Positions 11,707 to 22,780 of a stretch of 64,000 bases of DNA are shown in pieces (the stretch's first letter is position 1; every line of letters begins with the position of its first letter). The notes beneath the pieces were generated by a model. The model did no database searches. It was not told the origin of the DNA and worked only from the letters and a program-made list of their open reading frames with translations. The stretch spans positions 7,272,854 to 7,336,853 of the forward strand of contig OY978530.1 in NCBI GenBank assembly GCA_963854835.1. The letters are read 5' to 3'. Made by a program: the position numbers and the translations under genes. This DNA comes from Megamerina dolium (Eukaryota; Arthropoda; Insecta; Diptera; Megamerinidae).

Positions 11707-12131
11707 TGTTACGTTTTTATTCTGTGAGCGTTTAATTCTATTTGAATTACCTTGTTCGATCACTGGATTCTGTTAATAATAACTGCAACACTTATTTTAT
11801 ACAACTATATACAGCAACAATTTATTTAATAAACACTATTTACAATCAACTCTGTTTATAATCAACTAATGTACTAGCAACTTTTGCCTCTGTATAGATG
11901 TTTGCGCAGTCACGTTCGGAATTCGATTGATTCTCACTTCTCAACACTGGCTCTATTTATACTCTGTTGGCAACACCCCAGAATCTTCCTTTATCGAGAT
12001 TCTTCTCTTCCTTTCTCGTTGGCTCGTTGGTTCTGGTTATCGCTTATTTCTTTTTGTTGACATTCATGTCGATGCTGCCAATAGTGTCAGTCACAATAGT
12101 GATGAGTAACCAACTATCGATACTCTTTACA
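11707..12131 (-). repeat. 5' LTR of the Gypsy element
   Basis: 425 bp, TGTTACG...CTTTACA on the plus strand, about 99% like 8393-8813. A TATA box lies at 11953-11962 (minus strand), so transcription would start toward lower coordinates. No clean target duplication flanks the pair of LTRs. Confidence 0.95.
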
Positions 12132-14752
12132 ATTATAAATTCAGCGCAACGCTGTGTTACAAACCAAAAATAATTGTTTTATGAGAATTGTCATCTAGCA
12201 GCATCACACTTGCTCGAACATATTTCCCGCCATTATCAATCTCTTCTGTTAAATAGTCAGCTGTGTTCCGCGGAATATTTGTTTCTATTACAGGATTTAG
12301 GCCATATAGCCTAGCAACACTGCATTTAATGAATCTCCTATGTGGACGTTAACGCGTAATAACACGGAAACAATAACATTTTCAGTGTGACTTCTATTTG
12401 CATATGCGCATGTACACTATCTCGCTTTTATATCGTTGTTCATACGTTTTATACTGTATTTGCCTAATATTTTAGCCTCACATTAATCGTTATTATTCGC
12501 TGGTAGTTCTCTCTCTCAACACACACACTATCTATTGTCATGAATCATTGAATCATGATCTGTTGCTTTGTACCGTTGTGCATAAGCCGATTTCTTTCTC
12601 ATTCTCCCTTTCTCTATGCTGTATATTCCTTCTTAGGCATGTACCGAAATTTGCTTTCAAAATTTCACGCTCCATTTGCGACACCACCGCCTAAGAAGTT
12701 TTACTTCAAAAAATTGTATTAATCGGAAAGTTCAAAATTTTAAATTGTTCTATGCAGATTCCTACTAGATAAGATAGAAAATACATGTATAGTATAGTAT
12801 AGCACGAGGGTATCTCCGGCGCAACTGATGTTAAACCGGCAATTGAAAACTAGATATGATTTATTGAATTCGAAACGTAACGTAGTCACAGTAGACATAC
12901 AAAAGGTACGAAAACATGTAAATGATAAACAACTTAAGCAGCAAGAGTACTTCCCAATACGTTGCTAGATTGTACTCAAAGATTGCGGGTAGATAATTTG
13001 TCGCCTACCGGGGATACTACTCAAAGTATCACTCGGGTTGATACAAAGGCTTCATGTAATACAAATGTTTGAAAAGACCGTACTATTAGCGATTGAAGGA
13101 ACAGTGCCTAACTGCCACCGTTATAATTTAAGAGCTCGAATTAAGCTGTAACTATCTTCGCTCATTGTAAAGCGCGAGGCTTAGCAATTAAAGAAGGAGT
13201 TTTGTGAAATATCCGATTTCGATAACCAACTAACATCGCTATAACCCAAATGGCTGTCAGCGCTAGCATTGTCAATGTGTTTCTTATTATTATTTTTTCA
13301 GTCCTCTTTGAGTTGTTCAGCGCCACGCTACATACACTTTGATTTACGTATATACAATATATATACATTTGTAGTTCATTACAAATAATTGAAAAATATT
13401 AATATTGAAGGAAAAGACATGTGGGTTTATTACATGAGTAAAGCCAATCGATATACCGAAACCCTTTGTATTACTACGGTCATAAACATGAACTTTTGCA
13501 TTGTGCTTAATCGTGAATTACAATATCATTTTACATTTTCTTGTTCATAATATAAATCTAAAGATCTAGGTTAAGGCAGTTGTCCCTCTTAGGCAAATGA
13601 GGTCCACTGTGGTATCTAAAGACCTAAATCCTCCATCATTTTGCAAATCTCTTGAAATTTGCATACCACATTAACAGGTTAATGGACTATTACAGAGGTC
13701 AGAAGTTTCCAAAATTAATGAAGTAATATGTGACTTGTAATCAAGAAAAGAGTCTTAGATAAAAAATTCGATTTCGACTTGTAAACACACAAATTTATCT
13801 AATGTCTGTCCGTTCCTTTCTCTTAACAGATAAACATTCACAGTACACGTGTGCAGAACATTGCATAAGTGCCATGTGTATTAAAACAGTTGCACGTTAA
13901 ACATTTATTAACCTAGCAACTTGTAATCACCTTCTTCTCGATAAAGCATTCATTTCTTCATAACAATTGATTAAAGACTGAAAAGAGGAATTTTCATATA
14001 AAACTAGTTTCATAATTCCAAGTCACATATTGTAGCTTCAGTGGAACTTTATATCACATGTGGATATACATAGAAGTTTTCATCGATAACCAAGCAGTAA
14101 CCATGGGCCAACGACGAGACTTCCAGCTAGAACAATAGATGCTACATTTTTTGTCTAGAGTATCTACCCCTCCTTTTGTTAGATTGTAATATTCAATTAT
14201 ATCTGGTTGCCAGCTTAATCATCTTTATTTTTATTATGATGCATTGATGAAACAAGCAATACCGCTTTGCTTTTTTGGGACACAGGACAATAATGTCAAT
14301 ATTATCAGATGAAATTCAAATGGGCGACGGTTATATTGCGATTTATGTTATAAATAGATCCTTCAAGCTTTAACAAAGCTTTCAATACCTTTTTTCTCCT
14401 CACTGCGGTCATACCCATCTAAATCTTTTCCGCCATACATATAAGAATTAAAAGGGTATCCAGTCCTGTCATCGGTTAGCGCCACAACCTTTTATCCGTA
14501 TTTGGCAGGCTTAAGAGTTTTAAAGTTATTAATTATAGCTACTTATTGTATATAAGTAATTACCTTTTTGGTAACAACTTTATAATTTTTTTATAGTTAA
14601 TTTTTAATATTTTTAATATATTTATTATAATGTTTTTAAAATCAACCCGCATAGCAATTGAACTTGTTACCATTATTTCTAGAGGCAATATGTAGCTTTA
14701 ATTAATAACTTTACAATGATATATCCTAAAATTCGGACGCGAAGTAAATAAG
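12132..14752. other. Unassigned AT-rich DNA
   Basis: About 2.6 kb without a recognisable gene, transposon or tandem repeat. Possible host intron or intergenic sequence. Confidence 0.5.
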
Positions 14753-15436
14753 TTATAAGAAAAAACTCATTTTAGCGGTTTTTAGAAGGTGCCGAAAACA
14801 AATTATTTTAAGCAGCGGTTTGATACCATGGCGTAAAATCCATCGCGACTTCTTCAACACCATGCCTTCTGGCTGAACAGCACATGGAATTGAAGGTAGC
14901 ATTGTTGAAAGCGCCCTTGATGTCAACAAATAGCCCCAGAGTGCAAATACCTGCTTCCAGCCCTTCCTCCTTATGGTGACACAGTCGTGCTGATTCACAC
15001 TCTGATAGGTATCCCGACTAAGTACTTCCGCTCTAATGTACTTTTCAAACATGCGCTCCAGACTTTTAAGCAGGAATGAAGTCAAACTTATAGGTCTGAA
15101 GCTTTTTGCCAAGGAGTAGTCATCCCTTCCCGGCTTAGGAATAAATACTATCTTGATAAAGCGCCAAAGGTATGGTATGTATTCATGGGCCAGACCTTTT
15201 CAGGATCTTTACTAGAATATCTTCGCCTTTCTTTAGCATGATTAGATATACGCCATTGGGTCCAGGGGAATTAAAGTCGCTGAATGATTAAAAGGCAAAC
15301 CTAACCATTTTATCAGTAACTATCCTTCGAGCTATAAAACAATCAAGCCGGGTGATTGCCGAACGTAACATGTCAAAAGTCAGGATGACAGCCTGCAATT
15401 CCACCACCCCGAAAATGTGTTGATAGAAATATATCA

Positions 15437-15803
15437 ACACATGGGTGCCGTAGCTCAGTGGTTAGTGTGTTCGCCTTCTGATCTGTAGGTCGTGGGTTCA
15501 ATCCCCGGCTGATGCATAACAAATTTAATATCGAAAAGATTTTTCTTTCGAATGGTACCCACCTGTCGGCAAGCAATTGGCAATTCTTCCGACAGTAACA
15601 ACTTGCCATGAAAAAGCTTCTTAAAGAACTCTGTGACAAAGCTCAGAAAAGTGATGTCACAAGTGTTCTGCCGTTCAGAACCGGCTAAAATAAGTAGGTC
15701 CCTTCTAATACTGTCCAAATTTAAGACGCACAACAGTAATGGAAGAGAAGCTCGGCCAATGAGTGCTTTGGGGCTTTAAGTGCCACATATTTATTTTATT
15801 TTT
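15437..15803 (+). mobile_element. tRNA-derived SINE, complete, with 12-bp target duplication
   Basis: The head GTGCCGTAGCTCAGTGGTTA (from 15445) contains a pol III A-box-like TAGCTCAGTGG. GGGTTCAATCCC near 15491-15502 is a B box. A body of about 280 bp follows, ending in a T-rich tail (TTTATTTTATTTTT). Both sides carry AGAAATATATCA (15425-15436 and 15804-15815), a perfect 12-bp target-site duplication. The acceptor stem cannot pair, so it is not a working tRNA. Related copies lie at 41042-41121, 51680-51791 and 51797-52090. The insertion is younger than the LINE relic it interrupts. Confidence 0.9.
15445..15502 (+). promoter_or_regulatory. Internal pol III promoter of the SINE (A and B boxes)
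   Basis: A-box-like TAGCTCAGTGG and B-box-like GGTTCAATCCC about 45 bp apart, the spacing found in tRNA genes. This is the expected transcription signal of a tRNA-derived SINE. Confidence 0.65.
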
Positions 15804-16399
15804 AGAAATATATCATTGACCTCTGATATCGAGCATGTATAAGTACCATAAGTTTTCAAAAGAGAGTCCAGTGTGACAGTTCGGTCCTTTTGAAGAACTG
15901 TGCACAGACTGTCAGGAGACAGCCCAGCCTGTCACAAAATTCGTGCTCTTGCCAACATTATGTATGACTAGTCCTTGAAAAAGAAGTAATCCAGCAATTT
16001 GGTTCCCTGCAGTTGCATTTACTGCTTCCCCAAATAGTTCTCTGTGAATTTGCATCACATCCCACTATTAGTCCCAAATTTTTGGATTCCCCACATAACA
16101 TCACGTCCACAAATTCTTTAAGTGCAGGTGGCGCTAAGGCATCGAGTGGTAAGTAAGCCGAAACTACTACAGTTTCAACTACACTTCCGGCATTGCGGTA
16201 TTAGACTTTGGCTGCAACTACGTCCTGATAGCAAAAGTTCCTTCAGACCGTGCCTTCAACCACATGCAGCATTATGATGCACTAACGTGGACGAGCCTCC
16301 CCTTCTGCATGAAGGGCGGAGCCCCACTTAATTCCTCCTAACCACAAAAGCGCTTTGCATGCACCCATGGTCCTTGTATTACAATTTTTTGAGTAATAA

Positions 16400-18534
16400 T
16401 TGAATAAGTAGTTTGCATTGTGTCCTAGGTCGGTAACGGTTGTTTTTTAGTAAAGCCCCTTCATGACATTTGTTTTTTTTTACAATGGTAGACATAACAC
16501 TTGAAAGAAATTCATTAGCTTGTCGCTGATTTTAGCGAGATATGATGCTGAGGGCAATTTAAACTCTATTTTGAACTAACTTCGAATACATTTTAGATTT
16601 TTTTGCTCGGTTTTCTGTACATTGTAATTTGTGTTACAGTCTTACTTGAATCGAACTTTATAAGTCTATGATTCGACATATACATTATACAACATATACA
16701 ACGTGTTGTTCTACTGAGCTTCGGATGCGTGAAGTTATAAGAATTCCCTCTTGCTCTAAAATGGTAATGGATATGGTTCGATGATTTCCATATCCAAAGT
16801 TCGCTGTAGTTAATTGGAATTTAATTCCATTGTGTTGCTTGCGATGTTGTTGGTAATTTGGCGCGGATGGTGAAAGTTAGTTTCCGACAGATTTGTACTA
16901 GGCACTGCTGCCTGTTGCAAAATTGTTTGCCATTCCGTCCTTTGAGTGAAGGTCGCTTGCTAAAGCTGATTATCGTATAGAAATAGTACTTTAACAAGGA
17001 CTCACAAGGGATAACTAAGGGCGCTTTTTGCAGAAATGACAATGTATCGCTGTGGTCCGTATTCTGGTTACTGGCAGTTCTACTATAAACACTACCCCTC
17101 AGATGAGACAAAGCTTGTCAGTTAAGAGCATTATGTACTTCACCATTCAGCAAAAACATGATATTATTTTTAAAACTGTAAGTGTTTGCTTACAAAATTG
17201 CTGATGTAATGATCAGATGAATGAATACGTCATATTTTAATTGAACAATTACACATATGAATATGTTCACATTCGACTTTAAATTGATCTTCTAGAAGGA
17301 AAAGTAATGTTGTTTTGGATACAATGAGGTTTTGTTGATTTATTATATTGTTAAAATTTAAAAAATTCATTAATCAGAAATTCGTGTAGATAGACCGGAA
17401 TTTTTTTTTTTTATAACGAATTTAAATTAAAATTCCCTTAACATTTATTGTAATATAACAGATCTTGCGCCCAGTTTTTTAGAAAGCTCTGATCATTTCT
17501 CCACAGTTCTACATCAAATGAAGTTATTATAGCATATGTAAACTAGTAACTATTTCGCAAACTTAGCAGAAGCGCACTTCAGAAATGGTATAAAATTATT
17601 GGAGAATCGTGGAATAAGTTCAATATTGAATTAAATCGATTCTCATTTATAGTCTAGAAACTTTTCACTCAACTTTTATGTATAAATGTATGTATGTATA
17701 CATCGAAAATAAGTATCCCCACAGAAATCACAGGGAAAACGATCTTAGCTGTTAATGCTACTGCTACTACTATTAACGACAACCACGATTGCTATTGATT
17801 ATTACTTTCTCGCTGCTTGTGGTTATTATTTAGCTTTGACTTGAGCCAAAACGCCAATAACTTACTACCAATGTTGATGAAAAGGAAATGAACTAATAAT
17901 GGAATGCAACAAACAACAACAAAATTCGTACAGCGCTAATCAATATCAAAACTCCATTTCGTTTGCAAAATACATAAGTAGATGGTAAAAGCATCGCATA
18001 GTACAGCCTAACTCTGTTTTAGAGCACAATAACAATAAGGTACTGCTTTCAATTAATTTTAGTATGAATTATTTTTTAAAGATTCCGAATTGGATGGCGA
18101 CAAAATCTGTAAATGTGCTGGACGATATGCATAAATACATGGTTATATATATGTACCACATGTAGTGCATAGCTATTCTTATGATGTGCATCTTTGTGTT
18201 ATTTGTTTCTTTTAATCCATTTATTCCTTTTAGAGTTTCAACTTAATCGATCTATGAAAACCCCTAACATGAAAAAAATAACATTTTTTTACCAATAGAA
18301 AATAAATTAATATAAATTTATTTAAGCAATTTTGTTGAAGTCGGATACTAACAAGAATTCAACTGATTAACCAAAACCAAAATTTAAAGCCCTAACTCTT
18401 CTTATTATTATTCCTGTTCTTTTATAGCATTTTATTTGGCTATGTGCATTAATGTCGAGAAATTAGTTCGAACACAAATCTTTCACAATCGAGATTACCC
18501 CAATTATCGAAATTAATTACGTAGTGTATCGTAT
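16400..18534. other. Unassigned AT-rich DNA
   Basis: No gene or repeat recognised. A 96-codon minus-strand frame at 16821-17111 has no family resemblance I know and is not called. Confidence 0.45.
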
Positions 18535-18870
18535 TCAATGTGCTTGAAATAAAAGAGCAAAGTTAAAAGTAGTGCACTTGGAGCGACTAGCGCCATATCA
18601 GGAGGAAGTATAGAAACTTGTCCAGAACGATCAAGGTTAAGAGGGCAGTGTAACGAGTATCGATGGTTGATAACTCATCACTAACTGTGAATGGCACGAA
18701 TAATGGTAGCATCGAAACGAATGTCAACAAAAAGGAATAGGCTATAGCCAGAACAACCCAATGAGAAAGAAAGAGAAGAAACTCGATTACCATAAAGGAA
18801 GATTTTGTTGTTTTGCCAAAGAGTATAAATAGGCTCAGTTGTTGACAAATGAATCATTTCAATTCAGAAA
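18535..18870 (+). mobile_element. Gypsy 3' end: integrase tail, polypurine tract and partial LTR
   Basis: The plus strand matches the reverse of 8590-8945: the end of the integrase frame (GTGCACTTGGAGCGACT), the purine tract GTTAAGAGGGCAG, then an LTR starting TGTAACGAGTATCGATGG at 18649 and keeping the TATA box (GAGTATAAATAG, about 18822). The LTR stops being recognisable near 18870, before its 3' half. Sequence differs from the 8.4-kb element by roughly 10-15%, so it is a separate, older copy or subfamily in the opposite orientation. Confidence 0.85.
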
Positions 18871-20212
18871 GTTATCGAGACATCATCATTTTTGAGGTTT
18901 TTTTTACAAAAAAAAAATCAAAGAATTAACAATTTTTAACTAATAAAAATTTCTTTTAGTATAGCAAAAACATTTTTTTAATAAAAAAATTTTTTTTCAA
19001 TAATCAAATTTCAATATAAAAAATAATTTTTATAAATGTAAATTTAAAAAATTACAACAAATTTATATTTACAAAAGGAAAGACAACATTCCGTATCTGA
19101 GCTGAGAGTCTGACAAATCAGTTTCCAGGTTCTTTATTAAAGGCAAGCCATAACACCCAACATAAGACTTTTTGCAGAAGAAATTAAAGAACTATTGGAC
19201 AATGAAGCTATTAAAGTATCGGAAGAAACTAAAATTAAGTTCATGATATCCTCCATTTTAATTTCCTGCAGTTTTTTTTTGTGTTGTTGTTTTCGCGTAT
19301 TTTTCGATAATTCTTGTTTCTGTCTTCAAGTGTGTCCGAGCATACGAATTGGAAAAGAAAAATGGGCAATAATATTTGTTCTATGAAATAAAAATGTTGG
19401 CAATTTCCATAGCGTGAGAATCGACGTATTAAAAGTTAGACCACTATTGTTGTACGACAGCCAAATTTGGTTGATGGAAAATTCTTCTTGCATTGTTTCC
19501 GTTGTTGGTATCACCAGTACCAGGCATTGGTATGTCCACCAACATATTTTTTTCTTATCTTCTCCTGTATGTATGTTCTAACCTATATTCAAAGAGGTTG
19601 GGGTTAATTGAAAAACATTTCACCAAATTTAAATCATTTATATTGTTTGGTGTTGCGCTACAGATTCCTACATATTTGGCAAGAGGACTCTAAAAAACGG
19701 GGACACTTTGTTATCTTCTCTTTTACTCTTTTACTTTTTTTCTGGACGCCCAGCATTTGCAGGCGCTTCATTTTGAATAACGTAACGCTTCCCGAAATAC
19801 AGCCAATTTTGACCAGAAGTGTTCCATCTTTCAGCATACCTACTATTGTGAATAAAAAGTCCAATAACAGTGAATAGTAACGGTTCATACTGGAAAATTT
19901 GGAAGCACAATAACACACACTTCCACAAAAAATTAAATTTGGCCTTAATTCAGTTGAATTTCTTAAACTTCTATTCCTCGAAAGACACGTGTATACTACC
20001 AATGGCAAGTTATTAATACACATCTTCGCCTAAGTTTTATAAGTAACACATATAAACGGGTCACCAACATTGATTTTTTATATAATACATCCCTTCATAT
20101 AAATACAAAACTACACTTTTATGAAAGAAGAAAAAATTGTGTTTTTCACAGCGAAATCAAAAGAATGTGCAAATCCAGGAAAATATCGTAAATCACTTGC
20201 TGAAATATGCAG
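18871..20212. other. Unassigned AT-rich DNA
   Basis: Begins with A/T homopolymer-rich sequence (18900-19080). Open frames on both strands overlap at 19490-20020 but match no family I recognise, so none is called. Confidence 0.45.
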
Positions 20213-21563
20213 GTCACTTGAAAAGTTTCTAACCTGACACAAAAATTCTAGTGCTATCTATCAGTGAATTTATGTTCAAAAAGGTGTGTAAAGTTTCAAA
20301 ATAATCTGGCAACTTATTCTTTGTTTAACAGGTACTTGAAGTTGACGTGTCGCAGTGTTTTCCTAAAATCGAAAAATTGAAAAATCGTGCCATTATTGAA
20401 TATTTATTTAAAAAAAAGGTTAATCTGGCCAAGAAATCCATACCGATATGGCAAATGTATTAGGTGCTTTCATATGCAAAAGTAAAAAATTGGATTGCTG
20501 AATTTAAATGTGGTCGTACTATGTGTGAAAGATCTGATACTATAGGGATCTCAGATGAATGAGTACTCCAGATTTTGCACGAAAAATTACGTATGAAAAA
20601 GCTATTTGGAAAACTGGTGCCGCACTCATTAATATTTCAACAAAAAAATTTTTTTACATGTATATATTTTATTGAATTTTTTAACTTCTGATTAGAACTA
20701 ACAATAAAATTTCAAAGAAAAAAACATTCACATTTTGAAATTAATTATATATATACTTAATATACCAAATACTCATTGCCAATGCTTTGAGCTATTACGG
20801 GTAAGTGAAGAAAAAATATGATATAATCATACACAATACAATAAAAATGCCTTTAATTTTAAAACGAGTCGAAAAAAAAAATTCTCAGTGTAATTTTGAG
20901 CGTTTTAAGTAAAATAAAACCGCTTTATTGTATCATTTTATAACTGTGGATTAGACTTGCCTCTACCACCATGATCCTAAATTGAAACAAGAATGATTAC
21001 AGTGGACTGAAGCTGGCTGGTCAGCTCCAAAGAAGGTGAAGAGCACACGACCAGCAAAAATATTGTGTCATCAGTTTTTTGGGATGCAAAAGGAATTTTT
21101 TGATTGATTTTCTTGCTAAAGGTAAAAGAATAAACTCAGAATACTACTGTAACCTTTTAGAATTACTGTATGCAGTGATTCGCGAAAAAAGACATTCTTT
21201 AAAAAAAAACATCCTTTTTTCATCAGGACAACGCACGTCCTCACAGACGTGTTTTCACAATGTCTAAATTTAAGGAATTAAATTACGAATTGCTTGACCA
21301 TCCACCGTATTCACCAGATAAGGCTCCCAGCGAGTACTACCGGCTCCAAAACCTGAAACAGTTCCTTCGTGGAAAACGTTTTTCGTCGAACAAAGAAGCT
21401 ATAGTAGTCTTAGAGGCATATTTTGCAGACCTTCTGGAATTGTGCTTTAATGATAAGATTTATTGGAGGAGCACTGGACTCAGTGCATTGAACTGCTAGG
21501 AGATTATACTGAACAAAAATCCAAAATAACTATGTTTTCATATTAAGAAACTTTTTAAGTGTT
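20213..21563 (+). mobile_element. Mariner element with both ends, transposase decayed
   Basis: The ends CACTTGAAAAGTTTCT (20215-20230) and, inverted, CACTTAAAAAGTTTCT (21546-21561) match at 15 of 16 bases. Between them the plus strand encodes mariner remains: RAIIEYLF and VKNWIAEFKCGRT (HTH region, 20380-20520), VDxTCLYHHDPKLKQE around 20945-20990 (first catalytic Asp block), VFWDAKG and INSEYYCNLLE (21075-21170), HQDNARPH across a frameshift (21225-21245, second Asp), and LLDHPPYSPDKAPSEYY (21290-21340), where the third catalytic Asp is Glu. An AT-rich stretch at 20640-20940 is longer than the family needs there and may be an insertion. Not functional. Confidence 0.85.
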
Positions 21564-21671
21564 TGACAGCTGTTCACATGTATTTAGGAGTGCTTATAAA
21601 AAATCGTTAACGAGCTACCCGAAGTATATGTAAGCGATATGAGATAAAAATTACCAAAATTTTAAAGTTAA

Positions 21672-21693
21672 ATATGAACCATATGGTTCATAT
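21672..21693. repeat. 22-bp perfect palindrome
   Basis: The half-site ATATGAACCAT is followed directly by its reverse complement. It lies between the mariner end and the 3' end of the next LINE. Function unknown. Confidence 0.85.
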
Positions 21694-21885
21694 GGTTGGC
21701 ATAATGCACTAAAAAAAATCACTTTACAGTCGGCTAGGGCCGACCAAATTATACCCTGCATATGTTAGGTTGGTTAGGTTATGCGGCCGCCCCCCAAAGG
21801 GGGGCGCACTTAGGCCAAATAATTGGCCCATTGTGTCACCATGCAACACTAATGCTAATTATCTTTTCTACTCTGTTAGGCAGAA

Positions 21886-22125
21886 CTATTGGGATTTCCT
21901 AATGAATAGAGCAATGTCACTGACATCTATGGGTGCAAGCTCAGTGGTATCTGTAAAAAAGGCACTCCCCAGTAGAGTGCGCCTTCTGCGTGCCAAGGCG
22001 GAATATCTACAGAGGAAGTGGTGAACACTTTCCTCCTCTTCCTCGTCCTGGCAGCTGCGACAAAAATCGTTGGCCGGCAAACCGAGCCTTGCAGCATGCC
22101 TACCCACAAGCCAGTGGCCCGGCAA
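21886..22125 (-). pseudogene. LINE ORF2 C-terminal CCHC-type domain
   Basis: The frame contains GHWLVGRHAARLGLPANDFC followed by CRSCQDEEEEESVHHFLC, a C-x2-C...H-x4-C motif typical of the C-terminus of these LINEs, then YSALARRRRTLLGS. It follows RNase H after a frame break of about 150 bp. The motif is thought to bind nucleic acid during target-primed reverse transcription. Confidence 0.75.
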
Positions 22126-22279
22126 CTACATTACTGATAGTTTTCCTGCTCATTGACAACAGTGAACGAGTTCTTCTATTGTCATGAGTTGGCCAGACTT
22201 TCCTAGTAGTAGCACAAGAGCTCTCATCCCGCCATCTTCTGTTGGCTATGGTGAGGTAATGTTGTGTGATAAGAAGCTT

Positions 22280-22705
22280 TCATGTTGCAAGCGGAATTCC
22301 GGCTTGATGAGATGGATAGATCTCTGACAACCTAGTGCCCGATCTCGCCAATTCATTTGCTTTACAGTTCCCTGGAATGTCCCTATGCCCCGGTACCCAT
22401 ACAATGTGTACATTGTAGTGTTCCGCTAGCTCGTTAAGAGCTGAGCGGCATTTAAGGGCAAGTGCCGATTTAGCGAACGTTCCTGTGAGAGATTTAATAG
22501 CGGCTTGACTGTCGGTGTAGATATAAACATCTTTGAAAGATATTATATTACAGCGAAGCCACGTTGCAGCCTCCTTTATAGCCATAATCTTAGCTTGAAA
22601 AACACTGCAAAAGTTGGGTAATCGGAACCTAAGCTTAACACGTAAGAAATCAGCAAAGACGTCACCTCCTACCCTTCCCTCCAATTTGGAGCCATCTGTG
22701 TACAA
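22280..22705 (-). pseudogene. LINE RNase H domain, residues apparently intact
   Basis: RNase H degrades the RNA of an RNA/DNA hybrid. The 141-residue frame has the four acidic positions expected: Asp in YTDGSK (residue 3), Glu in VFQAKIMAIKEA, Asp in YTDSQAAIKS, and the VPGHRDIPGNCKANELAR block with the catalytic His and the last acidic region. There is no internal stop. Upstream it connects to the RT thumb through frame breaks near 22730-22780, so the domain is intact only locally. Confidence 0.85.
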
Positions 22706-22780
22706 TTGTACCGATTGAACTCCAGTTTCGTTGATAATACCCCTATTCCACTCTTCCCTTGACGGTATATGAGTTGAGAA

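Larger units (their letters stand above)
8393..12131 (-). mobile_element. Ty3/Gypsy LTR retrotransposon, internal-deletion derivative
   Basis: Two direct LTRs (8393-8813 and 11707-12131) bracket a minus-strand body of Gag, zinc knuckles and integrase. Next to the LTR at 11707 lies a primer-binding site, and next to the LTR at 8813 a purine-rich tract (AAGAGGAGGGCAG on the minus strand), as expected of 5' and 3' LTRs. Protease, reverse transcriptase and RNase H are absent: the Gag frame runs into the pre-integrase segment without a break. A second copy at 41.9-45.5 kb still has RT and RNase H, which shows what was lost. LTRs differ by about five substitutions and one 4-bp indel, so insertion was recent in relative terms. 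No envelope-like frame is present. Confidence 0.92.
14753..16385 (-). pseudogene. LOA/I-like LINE relic: endonuclease and RT parts, split by a SINE
   Basis: On the minus strand from 16200 downward the endonuclease reads AYLPLDALAPPALKEFVDVM, then LIVGCDANSQRTIWGSS, the usual GADANAHH...WGSS block. Below 15300 the reverse transcriptase start is seen, with GKDDYS and AKSFRPISLTSFLLKSLERMFEKYIR across 15115-15035, then frameshifted remains with HDCVTIRRKG. A SINE inserted at 15437-15803 separates the two parts. The rest of RT and the 3' end are absent, and the frame is interrupted throughout. It is a diverged relative of the element at 21.8-26.6 kb. Confidence 0.75.

Noticed and set aside
8386..12136. 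Target-site duplication of the Gypsy element
   Set aside because: Left flank AATATAT and right flank ATTATAA share no clean 4-6 bp word at the LTR borders, so none is claimed.
15440..15520. Functional tRNA gene
   Set aside because: A and B boxes are present, but the 5' GTGCCGT cannot pair with the 3' CTGATGC. It is part of a 367-bp SINE with a target duplication and repeated copies.
16821..17111. 96-codon minus-strand gene
   Set aside because: No family resemblance, no neighbours, composition like surrounding non-coding DNA.
19493..20023. Host gene from overlapping frames on both strands
   Set aside because: Frames up to 121 codons exist, but with no recognisable domain; overlap on both strands suggests chance.
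21764..21781. Insect telomere repeat (TTAGG)n
   Set aside because: Only two imperfect units, at the 3' end of a LINE; flies lack the canonical telomerase repeat. Better explained as a LINE tail.
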